Of a stretch of DNA of 64,000 nt, positions 39,852-48,507 are shown piece after piece. The stretch comes from Neisseria musculi (lineage in GTDB: Bacteria > Pseudomonadota > Gammaproteobacteria > Burkholderiales > Neisseriaceae). The position numbers and the translations under genes were made by a program. The stretch lies in contig NZ_CP060414.2 in assembly GCF_014297595.2 (NCBI RefSeq), positions 2,480,001-2,544,000 of the forward strand, written 5' to 3'. The notes under the pieces were generated by a model. That model ran no database searches, was not told where the DNA came from, and worked only from the letters and a program-made list of their open reading frames with translations. The first letter of the stretch is position 1. Each line of letters begins with the position of its first letter.

Positions 39852-41787
39852 TCAAAGTGTTTCAAATGCCACGCCGGCATCTTTGCACTGTAAAGCAGCA
39901 TTGGTTTTCAGCGCATCGTTGCCGTTAAACGCCTTGTCCAAAGCAAACACCTTTTGCGGCGATTGCGCCAATATCTGATACAGCAAAGCCTCGTTTACCG
40001 TTTCCAGCAGCAGCGCGGTTTTGCGCAAGCCTGCCGCATCGTTGAGCCATACGGTGCCGTCTGAAAACTGCATCGGGTCGGTAAGTTGGAAGCCTAAACG
40101 CAAGGCGAGTTCGTAGGCCGTCTGTTCCGTGGCTGCATCAGATTTCACCACATCGCGGAAGAGTTCCAGCTCTTTTTGCAGGCTTTCCGCATCGCGTTTT
40201 TCGGGGTTGCGCCATTGTTTGAACGCGCTTTCGGCCAGTTTGAACACCTTAAAGCCCGTATCTGTGCTTCGGCCTGCTTTCAGGCCGTCTGAAACCTGTT
40301 TGCCCGCACGGCGGATGCGTTCTTTGGCGATTTCGGCGATATTGGCAAAGCCGGCTTTGCGGGCTTCGGAATTTTCGGCGGTTTCTTCGGGAAGCTGTAT
40401 GCAGATATAACGGCGGTTTCCGCCGTCTTCGGCGTTGAGCTGCATCACCGCGTGGGCGGTGGTGCCGCTGCCTGAAAAGAAATCTAGAAAAATTTCACCA
40501 TCATTTTTTGAAAATAGGCTGCTTCCTTGAATTAATTCTTTAATTAAACTAACTGGTTTTGGATAATCAAAGAAATTATTTAATTCAATATTTTTTAAAT
40601 CAGATTCTCCATTTTTATTTAAGTGTTTAAGAATACTGTAAAATTTACTCCCATCTTCATCAATTTTGCGTAATCTGCCAACAATATGATTTTGACCTTT
40701 TGGAATTAATATATACTCCCCATTGAGAATTCCTGTATCAATTTCTTGTTTTTTATCAATACCTTTAATTTTCTCAATTTCTTCGTATAATAACGTTCCA
40801 TATTTTCCAAATTCTTTTCTTAACCAATCTTCCTCTATCCAATATTCAATGCCATCTCTTTGAATAACCTTCCCACGAATATCTTTTGGTTTAAAAATTC
40901 CTTTGAAGCAAGGAAAATTTTTAGTATATACAATTAAATTGTCATGCCCTTTAATTACTCGTTTTGCCAATCCTCCACCTTCTGAACGAATAACAATCAT
41001 ATCTGCAAAAAAATTCTCTGCCCCAAACACTTCATCACACAGCAGTTTCAATTGCGCCTGTTCGTTATCGTCAATCGAGATAAAAATCACACCGTCTTCG
41101 CGCAAAAGCGTTTTGGCCAGATGCAGGCGCGGCAGCATCATGGAGAGCCAGTTGCTGTGGTAATGGCCGTTGTCTCTGCTGTTTTTGCGCCATGCGCCCT
41201 GGAATACGCCGTCCCGTTTCAGGTAGCCGTTTTGGTCTTTGTCGCCGATGCGGCGGGCGTATTCTTCGCGAGTTTCGGAAAATTTATCGGGATAAATAAA
41301 GGCATCGCTGCCGGTGTTGTACGGCGGGTCGATATAGATCATTTTCACGCTGCCTGCATAGGATTTTTGCAGGATTTTCAGCGCTTCCATGTTTTCGGCT
41401 TCGATAAACACGTTTTGCGTGGTGTCGAAATCCACGCTTTCGCTTTTGCAGGGAACCAGGGTATTGAATGTCGGCGTTTGCAGGGCGCGGTAGGCGGCGG
41501 TTTTGCCCGCCCAATTGAGATGATAGCGTTCGTTGTCGGCGCAAAGATTGTCTTCGCCGAGAACCAGTTTGAGTTTTTCCCAGTCGATTTGGTTTTCGCC
41601 AAACACTTCTGGAAACAGAGATTTTAGTTTTAATAGGTTGTTTTTATTGTAATTATTTTCTAATTCGTGTATAATTTCGGTTCGGTTCGGTTCGGTTCGG
41701 TTCGGTTCGGTTCGGTTCGGTTCGGTTCGGTTCGGTTCGGTTCGGTTCGGTTCGGTTCGGTTCGGTTCGGTTCGGTTCGGTTGCCAT
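39852..41787 (-). CDS. mod: Phase-variable type III DNA methyltransferase Mod, currently OFF
   Basis: Mod is the N6-adenine methyltransferase and specificity subunit. The body is open from 41675 to 39852, with DPPYNTGS about 95 residues after the GTG at 41606 and the SAM motif DFFSGSGTT near 375-383, the order of the beta class. Between them (about 200-345) is the target-recognition domain, encoded by AT-rich DNA (40495-41035). Upstream, ATG at 41787-41785 reads MA and then enters 21 CCGAA repeats. That frame meets TAA eight codons after the tract, whereas the body frame continues as IIHELENNYN. The start is in frame only when the repeat number is 1 modulo 3 (19 or 22). An internal GTG start at 41606 would give a 584-residue protein but has no clear ribosome site. 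Confidence 0.9.
41676..41780 (-). repeat. Pentanucleotide phase-variation tract, 21 units
   Basis: TTCGG is repeated 21 times without interruption on the plus strand, equal to CCGAA (or ACCGA) on the mod coding strand. It lies inside the mod coding sequence just after the ATG. Slippage by one unit changes the reading frame. The meningococcal modD allele group is reported to use the same ACCGA unit. Confidence 0.97.
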
Positions 41788-42146
41788 GACTTTACCCTTA
41801 TCTTTGTGTTTCAAGAAAATATAATAAACCACTTGCTTTGATGCGGCGTTGCTGCTTTTTGCCCCATTCTCTTTTTGCCTGCCGCCAGCTGCTTGGCATC
41901 AGAAATCCATTAAATATACTATGGTTTAAAAACAGCAGTTTGTATGATGCCAAACTGCTGTTTTCAGACGGCCTTAAGGTGTTTTTAAAACTTTCAGCCT
42001 GCAACTTGAGATCAGTATTTGTACGGCAGGCAGATTTTCCTTGTTTTAGGGTTTTTCCGTTAAAGCAGGCCGTCTGAAACGGCTCCGCCCGGTATGGCAA
42101 CTGTGTTTGCTTGTCAAGCCCTGCGGTTTGCGCGGTATGTAGAAAC
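41788..42146. other. Intergenic region between thrS and mod
   Basis: This 359-bp gap holds no gene. It contains the mod leader (with GGGTAAAG before the ATG), the thrS terminator at 41929-41964 and a DUS at about 42067. Confidence 0.65.
41929..41964 (-). terminator. Terminator downstream of thrS
   Basis: On the minus strand, AACAGCAGTTTGGCATCATA and its downstream complement form a 15-bp-class stem followed by TTTTT. It would separate thrS transcription from mod. Confidence 0.75.
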
Positions 42147-44054
42147 TTAGGCGGAAGTTTGTGCCAATTCCTGCTGCAGGACGGCGATAAAGTCTTCTAT
42201 CTTCATGCTGCCCAAGTCTTCGGCTTTGCGGCGCACGGCCACTTGGCCGTTTTCTTTTTCGTTTTCGCCCACTACGATTTGGTAGGGGTAGCGGTATTGG
42301 CTGTTGTCGCGGATTTTGTAGCCGATTTTTTCGTTGCGCAGGTCAAGCTCGGCGCGGAAGCCGGCGGCTTTGAGTTTTGCTGCCACTTCGCGGCAGTAGC
42401 CGGCCTGCTTTTCGGTGATGTTCATCACCACCATTTGCACGGGGGCAAGCCACAAGGGGAAAGAGCCGGCGTGGTTTTCGATGAGAATGCCGATAAAGCG
42501 TTCCATCGAGCCCAAAATGGCGCGGTGCAGCATCACGGGGCGGGCGCGGCCGTTGTCTTCGGTAACGTATTCTGCGCCGAGGCGTTCGGGCAGCACAAAA
42601 TCGAGCTGGATGGTGCCGCACTGCCACGAGCGGCCGATGGCGTCTTTGATGTGGTATTCGACTTTGGGGCCGTAAAACGCGCCTTCGCCGGGCAGTTCCT
42701 GCCACTCGATGCCGCAGGCGGTGAGGGCATCGCGCAGGCCTTGTTCGGCTTTGTCCCAGATTTCATCGGCACCGGCGCGCTTTTCGGGGCGCAGCGAAAG
42801 TTTGACCGACACATTTTCAAAGCCGAACTGTTTGTAGACTTTCATCACCAGCTCGTTAAAGGCTTTGGCTTCTTGGGTGATCTGCTCTTCGGTGCAGAAG
42901 ATGTGGGCATCGTCCTGCACGAAGCCGCGCACGCGCATCAGGCCGTGCAGGGCGCCGGAAGGTTCGTTGCGGTGGCAGGAGCCGAATTCGGCCAGGCGCA
43001 TGGGCAGGTCGCGGTAGGAGCGCAGGCTGTGGTTGAAAATCTGAACGTGGCCGGGGCAGTTCATCGGTTTGACGGCGTAGGTGCGTTTTTCCGACTCGGT
43101 AACAAACATGTTTTCCTGGTAGTTTTCCCAGTGACCGGATTTTTCCCAGAAGGCTTTGTCCATCATCAGCGGGGTTTTGATTTCCCGATAGCCTGCGGCT
43201 TCGAGTTCGCGGCGCATATGTTGCTCGATAACCTGCCACAGCGTCCAGCCGCGCGGGTGCCAGAACACCATGCCGGGGGCTTCGTCCTGCAGGTGGAACA
43301 AATCAAGCTGCCTGCCCAGTTTGCGGTGGTCGCGCTTTTCGGCTTCTTCCATACGGGTGATGTAGGCTTTCAAATCTTCTTTACCCGCCCAGGCGGTGCC
43401 GTAGATGCGTTGCAGCATTTCGTTGTTGCTGTCGCCGCGCCAGTAGGCGCCGGCCAGTTTGGTGAGTTTGAAGTTTTTGAGAAAGCGGGTGTTGGGCACG
43501 TGCGGGCCGCGGCACATATCCACATATTCCTGATGGTGGTAAAGCCCCATGGCTTCGACTTCGGGCATATCTTCAATCAGGCGCAGTTTGTATGCTTCGC
43601 CGCGCTCGGTGAAGGTTTTGATGGCTTCGGCGCGCGGGGTCATCACTTTGACAACATCGTAATCCTGGTTAATCAGCTCTTTCATGCGCGCTTCGATGGC
43701 GGCCATGTCTTCGGGGGTGAACGGTTTTTCGGTGGCGATGTCGTAATAAAAGCCGTCTTCAATCACGGGGCCTATCACCATTTTGGCATCGGGGTAGAGC
43801 TGCTTCACCGCATGGCCGACCAAGTGGGCGCACGAGTGTCGGATGATTTCCAAGCCTTCGGGGTCTTTGGGGGTGATGATTTGCACGGCGGCATCTTCGT
43901 TAATCGGATCGCCCGCATCGCGCAGCACGCCGTTTACCTTGCCGGCCACCGTGGCTTTGGCCAACCCCGCGCCGATAGACGAGGCAATCTGCGCCACGGT
44001 AACAGGGGCTTCGTATTGACGGACGGTGCCGTCGGGCAAGGTAATATTAATCAT
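42147..44054 (-). CDS. thrS: Threonyl-tRNA synthetase
   Basis: This 635-residue class II synthetase charges tRNA-Thr. I use ATG 44054 ([17 protein letters not shown]), the start of the N-terminal TGS domain; the upstream frame to 44210 overlaps a DUS and the tRNA-Val gene and is spurious. The editing domain [17 protein letters not shown] and the zinc/ATP core with [15 protein letters not shown] and NCPGHVQIF are present. The anticodon domain ([17 protein letters not shown]) follows. In many bacteria thrS directly precedes infC-rpmI-rplT; here the type III system intervenes. Confidence 0.97.
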   Translation of the reverse strand: MINITLPDGTVRQYEAPVTVAQIASSIGAGLAKATVAGKVNGVLRDAGDPINEDAAVQIITPKDPEGLEIIRHSCAHLVGHAVKQLYPDAKMVIGPVIEDGFYYDIATEKPFTPEDMAAIEARMKELINQDYDVVKVMTPRAEAIKTFTERGEAYKLRLIEDMPEVEAMGLYHHQEYVDMCRGPHVPNTRFLKNFKLTKLAGAYWRGDSNNEMLQRIYGTAWAGKEDLKAYITRMEEAEKRDHRKLGRQLDLFHLQDEAPGMVFWHPRGWTLWQVIEQHMRRELEAAGYREIKTPLMMDKAFWEKSGHWENYQENMFVTESEKRTYAVKPMNCPGHVQIFNHSLRSYRDLPMRLAEFGSCHRNEPSGALHGLMRVRGFVQDDAHIFCTEEQITQEAKAFNELVMKVYKQFGFENVSVKLSLRPEKRAGADEIWDKAEQGLRDALTACGIEWQELPGEGAFYGPKVEYHIKDAIGRSWQCGTIQLDFVLPERLGAEYVTEDNGRARPVMLHRAILGSMERFIGILIENHAGSFPLWLAPVQMVVMNITEKQAGYCREVAAKLKAAGFRAELDLRNEKIGYKIRDNSQYRYPYQIVVGENEKENGQVAVRRKAEDLGSMKIEDFIAVLQQELAQTSA

Positions 44055-44165
44055 CAAAAACACTCCGAAACCGGCAAGCCTTTTCAGACGGCCTGCCGCA
44101 TAGAAAACAGATGTAAAGAAACAACAAAAGCAGCCGGGCGGGCATGCTTTTGTTGTCGGCGATAT

Positions 44166-44242
44166 TGGTAGGTATGATCGGACTCGAACCAACGACCCCC
44201 ACCATGTCAAGGTGGTGCTCTAACCAACTGAGCTACATACCT
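44166..44242 (-). tRNA. tRNA-Val (GAC)
   Basis: On the minus strand the acceptor AGGTATG pairs with CATACCT and CCA is encoded. The anticodon stem CCACC/GGTGG encloses TTGACAT, giving anticodon GAC. The length is 77 bases. It lies 110 bp upstream of thrS. Confidence 0.96.
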
Positions 44243-44430
44243 GAAAATCGAATTTCGTGAAGCGGTGGATTATATGGGGCTTTGCATGTTTTTACAAGTT
44301 TGCCCAGCCCGTGCGGAGCGGACAGGCCGTCTGAAAAGCACACCGCAACTGCGCAAGAATCGGGCTGCGGTTTGCGCCGCAGCCGCTACAATAACCACTG
44401 CAAGCCGCATACACACCGGAACATAGCATA

Positions 44431-45272
44431 ATGAAAAACACCAACACCCTGCAATTTGCCCGCATCGCTGCGGCCATCGAATATCTTTACGACCATTTCC
44501 GCGAACAGCCCGCATTGGCAGAAGTGGCGGCACACGTTCATGTCAGCCCGGCGCATTTGCAGCGCCAGTTTCAAAGCTGGGCAGGTGTAAGCCCGAAAAA
44601 ATGCTGCAATATATCAGCATCGAAAATGCTAAGCGCGTGCTGCAACGGCAGGGCAGCGTTCAGACGGCCGCGTTCGAGAGCGGCTTGAGCGGCCGCTCGC
44701 GTTTGCACGACTTGTTTGTGTCCATCGAAGGCATGATGCCGGGCGGATACAAAAACGGCGGCGCAGGGCTTGAGATTTGCTACGCTTTCGCGCCCGGCCC
44801 GTTCGGCGACGTGTTGGTGGCCGCCACCCCGAAAGGCATCTGCCGGCTCGCCTTTGCCGATAACCGCGAACAGGATTTGCAGGATTTGACTGCCGAATAC
44901 CCGCAGGCACGGCTTACCGAAGCTGCCCATCCGCTGCACGAAAAAGCCTTGGCCGCCTTGGGCGGGCAGACTGCACAAACCATACCGCTGCATTTGAAAG
45001 GCACGCCGTTTCAGCTCAAAGTGTGGCAGGCCCTGTTGCAGATTCCTGCAGGCCGTCTGAAAAGTTACAGCGGTTTGGCTGCCGACATCGGTCAAGCGCG
45101 GGCCGCCCGCGCCGTGGGCAGCGCAATCGGCAGCAACCCCGTGGCTGTGCTGATTCCCTGCCACCGCGTGATTCGCGAAAGCGGCATCATCGGCGGCTAC
45201 CGCTGGCAGCGCGGACGCAAAATGGCTTTGTTGGCCAAAGAATTGGAACGCACCGCATGTTTCAACACATAG
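44431..45272 (+). pseudogene. AraC-HTH/O6-methylguanine-DNA methyltransferase fusion with a frameshift
   Basis: The gene would encode an Ada-like protein of about 280 residues: an AraC-type helix-turn-helix region (LAEVAAHVHVSPAHLQRQF) followed by an O6-alkylguanine-DNA alkyltransferase. The alkyltransferase active site PCHRVI and the KSYSGLAA...AVGSAIGSNP region are intact. The first frame (from ATG 44431) diverges after GVSPKK at a run of six A (44596-44601). The second frame starts there and continues LQYISIENAKRVLQRQG, which is the rest of the HTH. Seven A would restore SPKKMLQYIS. So it is one base short, through mutation, homopolymer slippage or sequencing error. Ada's N-terminal zinc/methylphosphotriester domain is absent. 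Confidence 0.82.
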
Positions 45273-45387
45273 GGCAATACATAAAGCACCGCTCTATGTA
45301 TTGCCCTGAAACAGAAAGGGCTGCGTCCCTCCTGTTTTAATTGTCCGCCCAAATGGCGGGGTTTCAACCGGCAAGTAAGGAATTGAG

Positions 45388-46035
45388 ATGAACTTGGATT
45401 TATTCGACACACCGCCGCAGCCGCAAGCCAACCTGCTGCCTTATGATGGCATGGTGAACGATTACGGCGTGATTTTCGCCGCTCCCCGTGCCGATGCCCT
45501 GCTGGATGCGCTGTTGCGCGATATTCCGTGGCGGTACGATGAAGCCGTGGTTTTCGGCCGCCGCATCACCACCGCGCGCAAAGTAGCGTGGTATGGCGAT
45601 GGTGCGTTTGCCTACACTTATTCGGGCATCACCCGCACCGCCCTGCCGTGGAGCGGCGTGCTGCCCGAAATCAAATGCATGGTAGAAGCACGGCTGGCCG
45701 CCGTCAGCCCCACCGTGTTTAATTCCTGCCTGCTCAACCTTTATTCAGACGGCCTCGAAGGCATGGCCTGGCACAGCGATGATGAAAAAGAGTTGGGGCG
45801 CAACACCGTGATTGCCTCGGTGAGTTTCGGTGCCACGCGCAAATTTGCGTTCAAACATAAACGTACGGGCGAAAAGCGCGAACTGATGCTCGAACACGGG
45901 CAGTTGATTGTGATGCGCGGCGAAACGCAAAGCCATTGGCTGCACGCGGTGATGAGGAGCACCAAAATAAGCCGGCCGCGCATTAACCTGACCTTCCGCA
46001 CCATATTGAAAATGGGAATGCAGCGAAGCGGCTGA
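45388..46035 (+). CDS. alkB: AlkB-like 2-oxoglutarate/Fe(II) DNA dealkylase
   Basis: This 215-residue dioxygenase oxidatively removes alkyl groups from damaged bases such as 1-methyladenine and 3-methylcytosine. The iron ligands are visible as HSD in GMAWHSDDE and the distal histidine in SHWLHAVM, and the 2-oxoglutarate-binding arginines are in RPRINLTFR. NSCLLNLYSDG is the substrate-lid region. Length fits the bacterial AlkB group. It lies 115 bp after the AraC-Ogt fusion on the same strand, forming an alkylation-repair pair. Confidence 0.92.
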   Translation: MNLDLFDTPPQPQANLLPYDGMVNDYGVIFAAPRADALLDALLRDIPWRYDEAVVFGRRITTARKVAWYGDGAFAYTYSGITRTALPWSGVLPEIKCMVEARLAAVSPTVFNSCLLNLYSDGLEGMAWHSDDEKELGRNTVIASVSFGATRKFAFKHKRTGEKRELMLEHGQLIVMRGETQSHWLHAVMRSTKISRPRINLTFRTILKMGMQRSG

Positions 46036-46615
46036 TTTTCCGTTACCGCATTTCGCGCTTTCACTCCGCCGCCATTCAAAAGTGGGCAGTTTTGCGCCCT
46101 GCTCAAGCAGCGACAGAATCGGAGCCTTGCTGATGGCACTGCCGCCTGCCGGGTTACAGCCTTGCCGCATCGGGCGGTTGCTGTTTGCGGCTCTGCATTT
46201 TTGTTTCGTTGTTATGGTGTTTCACAATGAATCCACCATAGCAGATCCGCCCAAACAAACATCGGTAGGCGAGCCGTAGATAACACAGGCAGCAGCAGGC
46301 CGGTAACGTTGGTTATGTTAAAACAGGCCGTCTGAAAGGCCGTTGATATCGATTCGTTCTGACGGCCTGAAATATGGCGAATCCCCTTTATTCCATTGCG
46401 GTGCTGCCTGCCTTAGCGCAAAGGGAAACGGTTTTGCGCCCCGCTGAAACGGCAACAGAACCGGCTCGGTACGCCTGTGCGGCCTGCGGCCTGACGCCGA
46501 GAATCAGGGATCTGTGATAAGCCCGCCGGCGCAAACATGCAAAGGCCGTCTGAAACATGATTAATCATTGCTTTCAGACGGCCTTTGCACTTTTAGCCCG
46601 CGTTTCGGCCGAGGG
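46036..46615. other. Intergenic region with DUS copies and Correia-like DNA
   Basis: No gene is supported in this 580-bp stretch between convergent genes. A GC-rich block at about 46395-46505 (TGCCTGCCTTAGCGCAAAG, then GAACCGGCTCGGTACGCC) resembles the core of a degenerate Correia-type element. DUS copies lie at about 46326 and 46357, before the terminator at 46539. Confidence 0.5.
46539..46588. terminator. DUS-pair terminator after the DUF445 gene
   Basis: GCAAAGGCCGTCTGAAA and TTTCAGACGGCCTTTGC form a 17-bp stem around a 16-base loop, downstream of the minus-strand DUF445 gene. Confidence 0.8.
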
Positions 46616-47932
46616 CTAAAACAGCCATTGCGACACGCAATAAATCGCCAGCCCCACCAGCCCGCCGACCAAAGTGCCGTTGATGCGGATAAACTGCAAA
46701 TCGCGGCCTATGCTCAGCTCCAGCTTTTCCACCATCTGCGCGCTGTCCCAACTTTTCACTTTGTCGGCCACAAACACTGCTGCCCTGCTTTTATAGTGCA
46801 TCACGAAATCGCGCACCATCAGCGAAATGCGCACATCGGCGCGGCGCATAAACTGCGGGTGGCGTTGCGCCTGCGCAAGCATATGGTCCAGCAGTTTGTT
46901 TAACTGCGCCAGCCATACCGAATCCGGTTGATGCATGTCGTTTTCCGTCCAAGCCTGCAGGCTCCGCCAGCCATTTTCCAGCATTTCGCGCACGGCCGGC
47001 GAGCGGGCGAGTTGTGCTTTGCCCTGCTCCAACCGTTTGTGCCACAGGCGGGAACGGCTCAGGGCATCGGCCAGTCGGTCGTATTGTTCGTTAAAGCTGC
47101 GGCGGATGGGGTGGTCGGGATCGGCCAGCGCGGCGGCCAGGCAGCCGTCTGCCCAATCGAGGGCTTTTTCCGACACCCAACCGTCCACTTTATCTGCCAG
47201 CGTGCCTTTGAGCGAGGCTTTTAATTTTTCCCATGTGCTCGGTGCGCCGCTTTCGATTTTGGCCGCCCACGCGTGCAGGTTGTGTTCGAGCTGCTGGCGG
47301 GTTTCGGGGTCTTGCAGCCGGCGGCGGGTCTGTTTCAGCAGGGCGGTAAACAGGACATCGTGCCAGCCTTGTGCTTTCAGGGCTTTGAGGCCGTCTGAAA
47401 GCGTTTTGCCGATGCTCTCGCCGCTGTATTGCCCGGCCAGCATACTGAAAAAACGTGCGGCTTGCCCGGGTTTGGCCGCTTTGAAGAGCGCGGGCAGTTG
47501 CGCGGCCAGCCACGGCAGCCATTGGGCGCGCGTTTGCGGCTCAGCCAGCCACGCCAACAGTTTTTTGCTCGGGGCGGCGCGATAGATGCGCAATGCAATC
47601 GGCCTGCCTTCCAAAAAATTGTTTTCGATAAACCGTCCCAGTTCATCGGCGATACGGTGCTGGTTGCGCGGCAGAATCGCAGTGTGCGGAACCGGCAGCC
47701 CCAGCGGGCGGCGGAACAGCGCGGTAACGGCAAACCAATCGGCCAGCGCGCCCACCATCGCCGCCTCGGCAAAGGCCTTCACATAGCCCAGCGCGGGGTA
47801 TTGCACGGCATACGCAGCCGACACGGCAAACAGCGCACAAGCCAGCAGCAACAATCCTGCGGCCAGGCGGCGGCTTTTTTTCAAACGCACTTCCGCCCGG
47901 TTGGCGCGGGCTTGGGCAGATAAGGTGTGCAT
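46616..47932 (-). CDS. DUF445 (YjiN-type) membrane protein
   Basis: This 438-residue protein belongs to the DUF445 family, whose function is not established. Two hydrophobic helices lie near the N-terminus (about 24-45 and within VKAFAEAAMVGALADWFAV), followed by the diagnostic TALFRRPLGLPVPHTAILPRNQHRI. A long helical, Lys/Gln/Trp-rich region occupies the middle and a last helix (VGGLVGLAIYCVSQWLF) ends the protein. Topology suggests an inner-membrane protein with a large soluble helical domain. It is transcribed alone. Confidence 0.88.
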   Translation of the reverse strand: MHTLSAQARANRAEVRLKKSRRLAAGLLLLACALFAVSAAYAVQYPALGYVKAFAEAAMVGALADWFAVTALFRRPLGLPVPHTAILPRNQHRIADELGRFIENNFLEGRPIALRIYRAAPSKKLLAWLAEPQTRAQWLPWLAAQLPALFKAAKPGQAARFFSMLAGQYSGESIGKTLSDGLKALKAQGWHDVLFTALLKQTRRRLQDPETRQQLEHNLHAWAAKIESGAPSTWEKLKASLKGTLADKVDGWVSEKALDWADGCLAAALADPDHPIRRSFNEQYDRLADALSRSRLWHKRLEQGKAQLARSPAVREMLENGWRSLQAWTENDMHQPDSVWLAQLNKLLDHMLAQAQRHPQFMRRADVRISLMVRDFVMHYKSRAAVFVADKVKSWDSAQMVEKLELSIGRDLQFIRINGTLVGGLVGLAIYCVSQWLF

Positions 47933-48057
47933 GGCGGTCTCCGGTTGGTCATGGCTTTGATTATACTGGTTTCAGCCGCTGCGGATAAAATGCCCGCACG
48001 GCTGCCTAATTTTTAACCGCAAATTTTTTTATGTGGAAAATAATGGGTTTAATGGTT

Positions 48058-48177
48058 TTATCCACAGGCTGTGCACACTTGGATAAACAGTTTTATGGGA
48101 ATGGCCGATTTGATGGTGAAATTTTAAGCATGATAAATTTTTTATTATATTTCAACGGAAGCAGAATATTATCCACA
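48058..48177 (+). promoter_or_regulatory. Pair of DnaA boxes flanking an AT-rich segment
   Basis: Perfect DnaA 9-mers lie at 48058-48066 and 48169-48177 in the same orientation. Each sits in a longer similar 20-mer (TTATCCACAGG, two variable bases, TGCACA). The segment 48120-48155 between them is nearly all A/T. It could bind DnaA, but nothing shows an origin. Confidence 0.45.
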
Positions 48178-48417
48178 GGATATGCACAATATTCCCGATG
48201 GCCGGCGTGGGTAAGTCGAAGCAGCAGTCCGGTATCGGCCGTCTGAAAAGGTTTGTTTTCGTTATCTCTGTGTAAGCGGAAGTTATCGTTATGGTGAATC
48301 TGCTGTGGAAATCTGCCCGGTTTTGATGACGGCTTTGCGGGGCAGGGCGGCGGTGTTGGAGGCGGTATTGTTTATTTTGGGTTGGCTGTGGCCGGCTGTG
48401 GTTGTATTGGTTATCAG

Positions 48418-48452
48418 AAAAAGGCCGTATGCCAATGCATAACGGCCTTTTT
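48418..48452. terminator. Hairpin terminator downstream of ffh
   Basis: AAAAAGGCCGT and ACGGCCTTTTT flank TGCCAATGCATA with further internal pairing. It has A/T runs on both sides and lies about 60 bp beyond the ffh stop. Confidence 0.8.
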
Positions 48453-48507
48453 CTGTTTGGCAAGCTCGGCGTTGGAGGCCGTCTGAAATATTCCGGCAGC
48501 CCTGCGG

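Larger units (their letters stand above)
47933..48507. other. Intergenic region with two DnaA boxes and an AT-rich block
   Basis: This 575-bp gap between the DUF445 gene and ffh has no supported gene. It holds two perfect TTATCCACA boxes (48058-48066 and 48169-48177) with an AT-rich stretch between them, a DUS at about 48238 and a terminator hairpin at 48418-48452. Confidence 0.6.

Noticed and set aside
41676..41780. Possible CRISPR array
   Set aside because: It is an uninterrupted 5-bp tandem repeat with no spacers, lying inside the mod coding sequence.
42111..44171. A 686-codon open frame on the plus strand
   Set aside because: It is the antisense shadow of thrS, whose motifs and length are unmistakable. 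The plus-strand translation is Phe/His/Ala-rich with no family resemblance.
48031..48246. A 71-codon plus-strand frame over the DnaA boxes
   Set aside because: It has no ribosome site or family resemblance. The DNA is better read as a DnaA-box and AT-rich region.
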